Position numbers and translations under genes: made by a program | NCBI GenBank assembly: GCA_027922465.2 | Contig: BQMF02000069.1 | Span: 310,001 to 374,000, forward strand | Direction: 5' to 3' | Source: Turritopsis dohrnii | Taxonomy: Eukaryota > Cnidaria > Hydrozoa > Anthoathecata > Oceaniidae | DNA length: 64,000 nucleotides | The notes under the pieces: generated by a model | Databases searched by the model: none | What the model saw: only the letters and a program-made list of their open reading frames with translations | Told to the model about the DNA's origin: nothing | Part shown: positions 47,472-57,833 of the stretch, piece by piece | Layout of the letters: every line of letters begins with the position of its first letter | How positions within the stretch are numbered: position 1 is the stretch's first letter

Positions 47472-48094
47472 TATATATATAAGTCAGAAAAAACAACAGT
47501 GTTTTTTGTACTTAAAGTTTCATGACCTGTTACTGGTCAATCTTCAGCAAAAGTGAACCGTTTATGAAAACTACATTATCATGTCTTCCTGATCATTAAT
47601 TGACGTCATTACGTCAATCGGCTGGAATGTCAGCGATTGTGAAAAGCTTGTGTTTCTTTCGGTGTCTACATTTGGCAATAACTTCGGTTCTTTTGTTTAG
47701 TAAGTTCGTGTCAGGAATTTAGTCTATATAAATGTATTGCGAATCACCAAAATTTTATATGTTCTTTGAAAAATATTTTGAGTTCAGTTACGAGCATACG
47801 AGAATATCTGAAGGGGGTGTGGATGTAGCATAGTAGAAACATGTGCTATAGTAGAAACCCATTCATAATTCTTAAAATTGAAAGGGATTCCTTTTATTGA
47901 GAGATCTTTTGTTAACATATTTTGTTAATTTAAGAAACAAGGATGGTTTCTATTTAAAGAGTTCAGTTGTATCTTTATTAAACATAAGTTAAGAGAAAAT
48001 GAAAAATGTGTTAAAATGGGCAATGTTAAGCCTTCTGTGTTTTAGAATATATGTACATTTAAAAAAAGGCCTATGCAAAACTTTAACGGACTTG
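47472..48094. other. Right flank of the array
   Basis: No gene. 47680-47820 resembles 54055-54160 (AAATTTTATATGTTCTTTGA region), a diverged interspersed repeat. Confidence 0.4.
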
Positions 48095-48250
48095 TCCCAA
48101 ACAGGAAAGGTGAGTTTGACACATCACTTTCGAAGTTAAACTCGGTAAAAATTTTTACCCGGGTTACTATTCTTATTATGGTAATTCGCGTTGTGTGTCA
48201 CACTTTTGTTCTAGAGAGTGATATATTTAATTAAATTTTATGGTCAAGTT
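48095..48250 (+). mobile_element. Isolated Helitron-like 3' and 5' ends abutting
   Basis: A 3' tail ending TTTTTACCCGGGTTACTA at about 48168 is followed immediately by a new 5' start TCTTATTATGGTAATTCGCG, which diverges from the family after about 48250. It is the same joint type as in the main array, found 700 bp outside it. The tail is closest to that of the 23603-25469 unit. Confidence 0.55.
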
Positions 48251-50316
48251 AATGTATCTAATGAAATGTTCCATTGTGAAATCAGATAAATATTTTTTAC
48301 TGTTTGACAGTTCCAGCTTATTATATATTTCCCCATAGGGCGAAATATATGTTAAAACCGGCATTTCCTTCTCCTCCCTCCTTTTCGTTCACTTTTATAG
48401 CCGCGGTTCAGTATTGAATTTTCACCTAGCCGCCAAAGTAGATAAGAATAGAGGCTAGTCTACAGTGAAGTAGTGCGCCATTTTTTTTTCAGTCAGTGCA
48501 GATGGTCAGTAGAAGACTTTGCTTTTCCTGCCAGCTTTTAAAATGATTCAAAAGATAAAAGGTTGTTAAATGATGGAAATAAATCGTTTTAGTCCAGTGT
48601 TGTTATGAACGGTTTTGTAAAAACTTTTTAATGAACGTGTAAAATACAGAAAAAAATTGTTTTGTTTTTTTGTTGATAACAATAATGCTATATGGATGAT
48701 TGGTTGGTAGTTAAATGTTTGGAACAGCAAAACATTGAAGCTGTGATTTCTGTGCAAAGGCGAAAATTCATTATCAATACAGGCTGATGATTTATTTTTA
48801 TTTTACATCCTGATTTGACAGGATGATGTATATAGCGCCAAACTGAACTGACACAGCACACACATGATGTACAGCCACCACAAGGGAAACCTTTTATACG
48901 TGGAGAACAAGTAGTTCGACCAATTATGTTAATTCAAAGAGTACATTACAAAAACAGCAAGTAAAAACGTGATGTCGTATATGCAATAAAATAAGATGTT
49001 CAGAAAACCAATTATATACGTATATACAATATTTTTTATACACAGGATTGAGACAAATAATAACTTGAAAGAACCTGGTTGAATGTGCTTCCCTGGCCTG
49101 GATAGGCTGGATACTATGGATTAATTCCATGATCACGCATACTGTTTTGATACTGTATTATGATATTTTATTTTGTAAAAAGTATAAATACTGTCAACTT
49201 TCCTTACACAAACAACAAACATAAATCAAAACACAATCCAACATAGGAATCTGTAAATTAAATCAAACCAGAACTTAAACTTCTTTTTTTAGCTTCGTAG
49301 TGATTTGGTTATGGATGTGTATTTTCACTACCAAAATCTGTTTGTTTTTTTCATTTGAGATTTACGAAAGTCATTTTTATCACATAGTAATAATGAGTGT
49401 CCACATATTTTTGTGACTGAGATGTTTATTCTGAATACTTGAATTTAATTTTATAAATTGTCACTTTAAGACCATCTCTTTTTGGAAAATAACTCTTGTC
49501 CTCATTTGAAATGCTATATACACAGTACAAATTTTGATTGTTTTTAATAGTTATTTGCAGTCTACCCCAAAGTATTTTTAATACTTAGACTGTAGTATTA
49601 AAATTAGGTTTGACAATTTTCTTTTCTTCTTTTGTAAACTTGTAAACAAATTTCATTGTATATATGATGTTGTAAAATAGCTTAATACGAGTTACGAAAA
49701 GCTGTGTTCTGTTGAATTACATTGTTTGCCATGATATTAAAAAGGATGTCAAGCTTCTGCAGCAATGAAGATCATACGTTTATTAGATGAATTTACATTG
49801 ATGCAGTTGTTGATATTCAGTTGTAGAAATATTAGTTGCATTTAGGTCTTCCAATTTTTGGCTTTGTCCATAATAACTTCTCATAATTCATAACTTTTTT
49901 TTAACTCCTCGGCAAAAATTATAAGAGAAACCATGTCATATGACCATGAATATCTTCTTTTCATAATAAGTTCGAAATAAGTTCTTTTGTGGTATTAAAT
50001 TGAATTCTACCCTGATTAGTATGGACAGCATTTTTAATTGCGTTGATGGTAGTTATACCACTTTTCTTATGGTCTTCTATGTACACACAATAATTGATAA
50101 AAAGTTTTGCAACTTTGGGGAAATATATAGTCGCATTTTTGCGAATCTTGTTAATTGAAAGCATGAAAAAGTACTGCGAAGTTTTAAGGAAGCAGTTCAG
50201 AAAAGATGGATAATTTCGATTTCACCATTTCAAATGCTGTTAGCCAACAGAGATCAAGGAAAACTGGTCACCGTTTTCGTTTGATTGTTGATGAGGTTGA
50301 TGCCGAAGTAATTAAT
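48251..50316. other. AT-rich region without recognised genes
   Basis: Only short chance frames. A CTAG/TC occurs at 48454-48459 after AGCCGCC, but without a clear hairpin. Nothing else is supported. Confidence 0.45.
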
Positions 50317-50541
50317 GTAAAAGTTTTTTTACGGCTTTAATTTCAAAACGGATATGCAAGAATCCCGCGTTCCCGTGTGCGAACCCCGTGACGAAAATTT
50401 CAATCACGGAATCGGGACTGGAAAGTGTACTGATGTTGTCGAGCTTGAAAATCTGAGCAAAAAAATGTATGGGATCGTTTCGCTACGACCAACCGTTGAA
50501 AGATTTTGATGACGTAATAGCTGCAGTACCAAATAAAATAT
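50317..50541 (-). mobile_element. Truncated Helitron-like unit, inverted
   Basis: Reads, on the minus strand, from ATTTTATTTGGTACTGC through CGAAACGATCCCATACA and the doubled-tail type end to GTAAAAAAACTTTTAC. About 16 bases of the usual GATCGACGATATCTCTGC block are missing. The 5' half is absent. It is the only reverse-orientation copy seen. Confidence 0.7.
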
Positions 50542-51029
50542 TTTATTTACAATGCTATCAAACCAAGCACAATAGTGCAAATACCAAAATACCAAACCGT
50601 GATTCATCATTCACGGTAGCTATGCTATCCGTGTTTAAAATCGTCAGTGGTTACTCCTCCGAGATTTGTCAATTGGAAATCGGTTACCTGAATGGAAAAC
50701 ATGTAGAAAATAATATGGCGCTCTGAAAGGTCGTGCTTGTATTTCGTGCTTGATACTTTTGTCTAGAAATGTCGAAAGTTGCTTATGTACAAGCCGTTCC
50801 ATAATTAAAGAACTGTATATGATTTGTAAATAAACAGGATTATAGTTTGCATATCAAAATATTCGTGAATTCCAGCTACATTTTGAGAATTTATTTCCAG
50901 TGTTTGTGAGAGAGAGAACAAGATGCCCTTATGGGCAGAAAGATTTCTGCAAAATCTGTTGAAGCATGAAAAATGAAAAATGTTATGACAATTATGAAAT
51001 TCGACAAAAAATATTGTAAGTGTAAGTAT

Positions 51030-51187
51030 TGTAAGTGGGCTCGAACAACCGACTTTTCAGTTAGCAGCCAAGTGGTGAAAAGCAGGTTGTAATGTATTTC
51101 TTGCAAAAATCCAAAATCGAAATATTTTATGACATTTAAAAATTTGATCAACGTGGGGTACTAACCCACTGTGCCGCGGAAGCCATG
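51030..51187 (-). other. tRNA-like A-box / B-box pair
   Basis: On the minus strand GGCACAGTGGGTTAGTACC (51157-51175) matches an A box and GGTTGTTCGAGCCC (51037-51050) a B box. A CTGCTAA loop flanked by a weak stem precedes the B box, resembling a Ser(GCT) anticodon arm. About 65 extra bases separate the D-arm-like and anticodon-like parts. It is a tRNA-derived repeat or disrupted tRNA gene, not a confident functional tRNA. Confidence 0.4.
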
Positions 51188-52182
51188 TACGTCAATATAG
51201 ATATAAATTTATATAGCTCTTTTGACTCTTCTGTTTACAAACCGTTGAGAACTTCTTTTTAGTTAAAAAAGAATGATTACAGTCCAAGATAATTATAAGC
51301 TTCTTCTACATATTGAAAATATGTCGTCGGCAATGTTGAAACGACGTCGAGATTTAGTTGCAAATGAAACGATCGACGACGTCGGTAACACGACTGAATT
51401 TCAACGTCGATGAAACAACGTATTTCGACGTTGAACCGACGTCGATAGTTACGTTGAACCGACGTCTAAATTTGGTTAAAAATGAAACAATCGACGAGGT
51501 CGTTGCACGACTGAATTTCAACGTCGATGAAACAACTTCAAAACAACCTCTTTTCCATGTTGTTTCGACACTGAATCAACGTCGATAGTATGTTGAAAGG
51601 ACTTCTAAATTTGGTTAACGTCATAAACGCAGTTGAATTTCAACGAAATAACAGCCTTATTCCAACCTCGTATTCATGTAATTTCAATATCGAGTAGACA
51701 ATGGAAAAGACTTTCAGAAAGTTTAATGAATAACTTAAAATTTTTTTTAGAAAATATAAATATAAATAATACAACCTTTCAAACAACTCTACAAATAAAA
51801 ATTAGTAATGTGATAATATTTACAACTTTCATGTTTATAAAAATGAGGAAGGGACACTTATCACGTGAATTTGCGCACCAAACAAACCCATCCAGTTCAG
51901 ATTGATAGTAAAAAATCACTTGAATCAATTTCCAGTTCCCTCAAAGAATACTAAACATTTGACGTATCATATTTAGTTATCTCTATAATACAGCATGAAA
52001 ATGTCACAAAGAATGCTCAAGTTAATATGTTAATAGTTAGATTTCTTCGAAAGCAAGAAAGCTATTACAACCGGCTTTGTTTTTCTTTTTCTGCTGTCCA
52101 AACCTAGCGGTTTTTTTGAAAACTCGTGCGTGCCTTTACATGAAACCAAAACGCCGTGTAACACATTTCACCCAGCGAAGAA

Positions 52183-53295
52183 ACTAAAACCAAGTTAGCC
52201 GCACATTCGCAGCGACACATTCGGCATCCACACATTCCAGCGACACATTCAGATTTTTCCAGCGACACATTCGCAATCTTTGCCAAATAGCAACGTCAGC
52301 AAAAATGCAAAGAAGATATAAGTCTTATTCCCCTAAACTACTAAATCTAGGCAACACATACCACATCACTATTTGCTTCTATCAATTCCAAATTTCCTGG
52401 AAAAAGTCGAAATATGACGGAATAAGAGATCACAGCAAAACACAAGTTGAACTTTGAAGAGGTCTGAAAACTATATTGCAGGTGCTTTCACCAAATTTAA
52501 TTCTTATTCCCCTAATGTCCATGTCATGGCCAACACAAAACAATAACAAGTTACTTGCAGTGACAATTCAACTTCCTGGAAAAATTCGAAATGTGACGAA
52601 AAAAGAGGTCACAGTTAAACGCGACTTGAAGATTCAAAAGGTTTGGAAACTAAATTGCAAGTGTTTTCACCAATTTTCATTCTTATTCCCCTAATGCCCA
52701 TGTCATGGCCAACACAAAACAATAACAAGTTACTTGCAGCGACATTTCAACTTCCTGGAAAAATTCGAAATGTGACGAAACAAGAGGTCACAGTTAAACG
52801 CGACTTGAAGATTCAAGAGGTTTGGAAACTAAATTGCAAGTGTTTTCACCAATTTTCATTCTTATTCCCCTAATGCCCATGTCATGGCCAACACAAAACA
52901 ATAACAAGTTACTTGCAGTGACATTTCAACTTCCTGGAAAAATTCGAAATGTGACGAAACAAGAGGTCACAGTTAAACGCGACTTGAAGATTCAAAAGGT
53001 TTGGAAACTAAACTAAACTAAACTAAACTAAACTAAACTAAGCTGTGATCTCTTATTCCGTCATATTTCGACTTTTTCCAGGAAATTTGGAATTGATAGA
53101 AGCAAATAGTGATGTGGTATGTGTTGCCTAGATTTAGTAGTTTAGGGGAATAAGACTTTTATCTTCTTTGCATTTTTGCTGACGTTGCTATTTGGCAAAG
53201 ATTGCGAATGTGTCGCTGGAAAAATCTGAATGTGTCGCTGGAATGTGTGGATGCCGAATGTGTCGCTGCGAATGTGCGGCTAACTTGGTTTTAGT
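52183..53295. mobile_element. Foldback element with 9-bp target duplication
   Basis: Arms of ~255 bp (52183-52437 and 53043-53295) are near-perfect inverted copies beginning ACTAAAACCAAGTTAGCCGC. AGCGAAGAA stands directly outside both (52174-52182 and 53296-53304). The arms carry a CAGCGACACATTC sub-repeat, four times per arm. Long arms with 9-bp duplications fit Mutator-like or foldback elements. The loop is three 179-bp tandem repeats plus (CTAAA)n. Confidence 0.85.
52467..53003 (+). repeat. 179-bp tandem repeat, three units, then (CTAAA)n
   Basis: Units begin near 52467, 52646 and 52825, share ATTCTTATTCCCCTAATG and AAATTCGAAATGTGACGAAA, and differ by only a few bases. They stay open in one frame because 179 is not a multiple of three and stops recur at the same place. 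They end in (CTAAA)6 at about 53008-53040. Confidence 0.85.
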
Positions 53296-53744
53296 AGCGA
53301 AGAAACCCTTTTACATTTACAAGTTTCTTTGGTCAATATTAAATTTTTAAGAGCATATGCATATTTTAAGATGAAAAAAATCTATAGAAGAAACTTCGAA
53401 TTATTTTGAACTGTGATCATTCTTTTCTAAAGAAGATTTCAACGTTTTTTGTAAACAGAAGAGTCAAAAAGGTACCTATACTTTTTTGTTTGTTTTTATT
53501 GAAAACACAAAACATCTTCGTTTGTTTCGTGTATGGGCTGTTATTCTTTTTAAGCTGTGGATAATTAAGCTCAGCTTAGATTCTTAGGCAAGTTTAGAGC
53601 ATAGGTGTATATATTTGTTAAATGATCAAAATCTTTGTTTGGTTTTTGTGTTTGCAATTTGGGAATTACATTTGAAATTAAGAAGACATATCAAATGTTT
53701 AAAGTTTATGATTTACGTACATATACAAATATCAATATAAACAT

Positions 53745-54015
53745 AAGCTGATTTTGTATTCCCAAAAGAAGGGATGTTTTATGTCATTCAGATATAATTT
53801 AGTTTATCAGTGGTGTATACGCATATGCAATGAAGTTTCTTATAGTGCCAATTACAGTTTTGCAATGCCTTTGGGTGCACATGTAATCAGAAATGTAATG
53901 TTATGTTGTAAAAATTATTCAACCTTAAATTTCCTAAAGATCTTTTTAAAACTGATCATGAATTTCAACTTATATGCAGCATGTAAGTGCATGTCATACT
54001 AAAAAACTAAAACAA
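53745..54015 (+). repeat. Dispersed repeat, copy 2
   Basis: A colinear match to 34645-34925. Its short open frames are not conserved between the copies, so it is not coding. Confidence 0.6.
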
Positions 54016-54475
54016 ACTAAAAGAGAAATTTCTTTATGAGTTAACTGTAAATGTTGATTTTAGTTGATATGAATGTATTTTGCATGACCAAAATTTATAT
54101 GTTCTTGGGAAAATGTTTTGAGTTTATGATTTAGGATCATACTCAATAAGATATCTGAAAGGATCCATGTATCTTTTATATTATATATATTTTGTATCAA
54201 CAAATATGTTGTTCAGTTTATTGGCAGTATATATACATTCTAATAAAGTTTCTCATTGTGTTTATTATGCCTTCAAAATGTCCTGAGAAGCACGTAATTA
54301 GGAATGTAATATATTGTAGAAATTATTCAACCATTCAATGATTCAAAATCATTCAAGTTTCAAGAATGCTACTATAGTATTTTTCATTTTTTCAGTTTTC
54401 AACTGATTTTGCAGAAATCTTTCTGCCCGTAAGGGCATCTTGTTAATATTATTTACAAGTCATATAAAATGTTCA

Positions 54476-54555
54476 TCGACCTCCACCATGTGCTCGATCT
54501 GGGGCGTACTTCAGTTGGGCACCTACTCGCTGTTCTACGCCATGAAGGTCGCTGT
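54476..54555. other. GC-rich 80-bp island
   Basis: Clearly GC-richer than its AT-rich surroundings. One plus-strand frame (54489-54551) reads MCSIWGVLQLGTYSLFYAMK with mostly G/C third bases, yet stops just beyond. It lies between the nested TE and the last seen DUF4806-type exon. Origin unknown. Confidence 0.3.
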
Positions 54556-54659
54556 TTTGTCATTTTTTAATGCACTTTTTACAAAATAAAACATCAGAGA
54601 ACAGATTATGAAATTTGACATATACTTCGTTTCCAATAAATTGATTAGATAATTGTAAC

Positions 54660-56354
54660 CTATTATCGCCTTCATCGTTTTTGTTTCTGCAAAAGCTCGT
54701 TTTTGCTTGTTTCCACGTAAATTAAATTTCGCCATTAAGCTATTTGACATCAGCCTTGAAAAAGTGTGAAAACAAATTATTCCTATAAAATATTGATTCA
54801 ATACCAAGAAGTTACCCATCCCGTCCTTTCCTGTTATGGTTGAAAATATTAAGCAAACAAGACCAAGAGGAACCTCACCTAAGACGAACTGAAAACAAAA
54901 TTCATTAATGCATCATACCTCTGTAAAACATTCTTAACGTGCTCCTTCATACCAGAACCACCAATTCGAAACAGATGCTGAATCTGCAACATAAGAAGTT
55001 TTAAAATTACACTATAACAGTATTATTATTACATACGTTACTATCTACAAAGAAAATCATATTGTTACTGATATACTTACAAATTCACTGGTTTTCTCAT
55101 CATCAAGACTTTCTTCGAATTGGTCGAACTCCTCCAAAGATGTCATTCTTTCTATCACCAGTGAACTAGATAATGATTGGCCTTTCGACTCGAGAGATTC
55201 GGCTACTGATTTAACAACGCCTAAAGTTTCAACCATCATTTCTTTGACTTCCAGCATTAAAAACATCATTTTTGATTGAAATTCTACACAAATACATAAA
55301 ACAATTTTTTTTGATACAAACAATATTTTTTGATACTCTTTTAACTTATTTTTCCCATTATCCATCTTACCGAACCTACATCAATAGATTCTACAATATG
55401 TTTGGAAGGAGATGAACTGCTATCTGACAAAGCATGTTTGGAAATTCAACATTTTGAAGATAACAACAAACTGGCTTGAAGATGAACTTACTCTTTTCAG
55501 GAAGTGGAAATTTTTCTTTATTATGTTTAGCGCCATTAGATTTTTTTGATCTTGATTCATTATCTGTCTTCTGTGTCAAAAGGCGTGTTTCTAGGAAGTC
55601 AATTTTGAAAGTTTGCACTGTGTTCACAGTATCTCAAGAGTCAAAGTTCTAACAAATTACAACAATTATACATACTTGGTGATTTGTTAAGTCTTGGAGA
55701 TTTTCTTGGAGTACTTGACAAAGAAGATGTTGATGTTGAACTGCAACTTGTCGATTTTCTGTTTTTGCTAGATACGTTATTTCTAATCGGCGAAACAGAC
55801 TCGATAACAAATGAATTGTTATCTTCCAGCAAATCACATGAGTCATCGCTCTCACTGACAATTCTTCGCCTCTTTGTAGAATAGTCAGATGGAGGATCTG
55901 GAAGTACAGGTCTTTTTTTATCTGTAAATTAATTTTGAAGTGTTACAAAATTTTGTAGTAACAATAAATTTGTAAGGTAAACACTAGTGACTTCTCACCT
56001 CCTTTATTGTCCTTTTTTTTCTTCAGTGATGAAACTGTTTCATAATCTGTGAGGTGCTTCTGATAATCCTCACATACTGATTTGTCTTCTACAAAATAAT
56101 TACACCAATTATTTCAGTATGAGTCATATTCATTATTTTCAGTCAACAATCAATTAAATAGACCAACCTGAAGTCAATTTTTGGCATATCAACTTGTATT
56201 TTAACCAGGTCTCGATATCCGGAATCTCGTTTATTTTCTTCAATTGACTACAACGATTTGGCCAATACAAAAATTCGTCAACAATCCATTTGACTGGGAC
56301 TGTACTGACAGTTTCTTCGCCATTTTCTATATATACTGCTACACACCACAACAT
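54660..56354 (-). CDS. DUF4806-family gene, seven exons, 3' end not found
   Basis: Proposed exons, minus strand: 56354-56168, 56088-55999, 55921-55676, 55617-55492, 55283-55081, 54983-54919, 54754-54660. Every intron is GT-AG and the phases agree (1,1,1,1,0,2,1). Exon 1 starts at ATG and reads VAVYIENGEETVSTVPVKWI then a YWP motif, the usual N-terminus of DUF4806 proteins. The middle is Ser/Lys-rich (STSTSSLSSTPRKSPRLNKS). The last two exons give the DUF4806 core IQHLFRIGGSGMKEHVKNVL followed by LMSNSLMAKFNLRGNKQKRA. Function is unknown for the family; these proteins are often multi-copy in invertebrates. About 337 residues are seen. The last codons are missing, and a nested TE begins 215 bp downstream, so the copy may be truncated. 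Confidence 0.7.
55371..55390 (-). other. Possible 20-nt cassette exon, not used in the model
   Basis: ATATTGTAG acceptor, 20 bases, then GTAAGA donor. Including it would break the frame into the next exon, while skipping it keeps phase 1. It is probably chance or a frame-changing alternative exon. Confidence 0.15.
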
Positions 56355-56870
56355 TTTTTTTCTATATACATAGAGAATAATTATATATATATATATATAT
56401 TTTCAGCAAACTGTCAGACTTTCCCTTAAACTACACAACCATGATTTCAAAAACATTCTCTCCAAGAAAAACAACACAGGTTAAACAAGTTCTTTCATAA
56501 ACTTCTTGTGATAAAAATAAACATAAACCTTTCCTTCAATATTTACAAAAGTTTTGTCGTCAAACTCTCTCTATCCTTTTCAAAGAGGAAATTTCTCGTA
56601 CTTCTGTTAATTTATACATCAAATTAGTTGCACTAATTTTCAGTTTCCATGATTCATGATAATTACGAGAAACAGTGATGATGCTAAATATACTTAATAG
56701 GAAAAATTATAACTGTAGATGTCACTCAATAGTTTAAAAACGAAGCACAAATCATTGAATTACTCCCCCTAAAAACTATGTTTCGTAATTTCTCTACATA
56801 AATGTTTCTACATATATCAATGTTCCAAATTCTCTAATAAATACACTGACAATTTTAATAGATTCAATAT
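56355..56870. other. Upstream region of the DUF4806-type gene
   Basis: Contains a (TA)n tract (56380-56400) immediately upstream of the start. No other gene is seen. Confidence 0.4.
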
Positions 56871-57250
56871 GAGAACTCTAGGGGAGTCATTTTAGAGTGC
56901 CTGTGGCGACTCCTTTTGCGAGTCATTTTGATTCCCTTACGAGTATCTTTTTTTACTCCCTTTAGCTTCTCATTACCATGAATGACTCTCTTTCAGTTCT
57001 CAAAAATGGCGATATTTGTGACTCTCCAAAGGGAGTCGTTTGAAAATGACTCTCTTACGATTCTCATTTCGTGACTCCCGTTTCAGTATCATTTTGAATT
57101 AATGCTCAAACAGGAGTCATTTTTTTATCACCTTAAGAGCTTCAATCCGCTATGACTCCCTTCAGAGCATCATTGCGTTGATATCAAATGACGCCCTTCT
57201 GAGCATAATGTGTTAATATTAAATGACTCCCAGTATAATAATATTCTCAA
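56871..57250. repeat. GACTC-palindrome-rich element
   Basis: GAGTCATTT, GACTCCC and TGACTC variants in both orientations recur every ~20-30 bases. This organisation parallels the ACGTTG (2243-4497), GACGTC (30393-31024) and ACGTCG (51325-51690) stretches. Ends are uncertain: GAGAACTCTA at the left and ATATTCTC at the right. Confidence 0.5.
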
Positions 57251-57376
57251 CGCTTGGTCATCTTGCTGATCTTGCCCCCGGATTTCATGGTGATCTCAAG
57301 ATAATTAAGAAAACAATGCCATTTACTTGAAATCATGTTAACTGGCTAGGGCTTCTAACACAAAAACAAAGCAAAA

Positions 57377-57821
57377 TTGGGAGATTTGGGGGATATCAGG
57401 GAAGGACACTCCAGCAGGCTTAGTAAGGAATAGAAACGCTTGACTCTGGCCGTCTACTAGGACGGGGAGCGCCATCTACCAGGATGTGCGCCCAATGGCA
57501 AACTAACTCAGGTCATCTTAACGCTAGCCGTCTACTAGGACGGGGAGCGCCATCTACAAAGATGTGCACCCAATGGCGAACTGACTTAAGTCCATCTACC
57601 GGATGGATGAGCACTGTCAACTAGGACAAGTGCCCAATACAAAATAGTGCCTAACTAGTGACCTACCGTCAACCAGGACGGCGAGTGCTATCAACAAGGA
57701 TAGTCACCCTATGCCAAAACTTATCTAGAACTAGCTACCGACTACAAGGCCGGCGAGTGCTATCAACGAGGACAGACACCCTGTGACGTATGCTGGAGTG
57801 GACCCCCCAAATTTCCCCCAA
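57377..57821. repeat. Array of ten covarying mini-hairpins closed by an inverted repeat
   Basis: Five diverged repeats of ~75 bp each hold two hairpins with a short stem and a WACNAG hexaloop. Stem pairs in order: CCGTC/GACGG (57450), CATC/GATG (57473), CCGTC/GACGG (57528), CATC/GATG (57551), CCATC/GATGG (57592), TGTC/GACA (57615), CCGTC/GACGG (57666), CTATC/GATAG (57688), CCGAC/GCCGG (57738, one mismatch) and CTATC/GACAG (57760, one mismatch). Between the two hairpins of a pair most units have GAGYG. An imperfect inverted repeat (57377-57415 with 57791-57821, TGCTGGAGTG core) encloses the set. It abuts the stop of the recombinase gene, so it is probably the 3' non-coding end of the DIRS element. 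Confidence 0.75.
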
Positions 57822-57833
57822 ATCGAAGTAAAG

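Larger units (their letters stand above)
51217..53472. mobile_element. Middle nested element with ~45-bp TIRs
   Basis: CTCTTTTGACTCTTCTGTTT (51217) and its inverted partner ending 53472 share ~45 bp with a few differences. The left third (51325-51690) is an ACGTCG/CGACGT palindrome-rich stretch like the ACGTTG and GACGTC elements elsewhere in the window. Confidence 0.55.
50917..54444. mobile_element. Outer nested element with ~62-bp TIRs
   Basis: AACAAGATGCCCTTATGGGC (50917) is repeated inverted at the right end (GGGCATCTTGTT, ending 54444), with similarity continuing ~62 bp inward through the GCAGAAAGATTTCTGC palindrome. No target duplication is clear. It encloses two further inverted-repeat elements and lies ~215 bp from the last seen exon of the DUF4806-type gene. 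Confidence 0.55.

Noticed and set aside
52476..53016. Three overlapping open frames of 64-76 codons with the same protein-like sequence
   Set aside because: They are the 179-bp tandem repeat read in shifted frames; the period is not a multiple of three and there is no coding signature.
55371..55390. 20-nt exon of the DUF4806-type gene
   Set aside because: It would shift the reading frame of the next exon, whereas skipping it keeps the frame.
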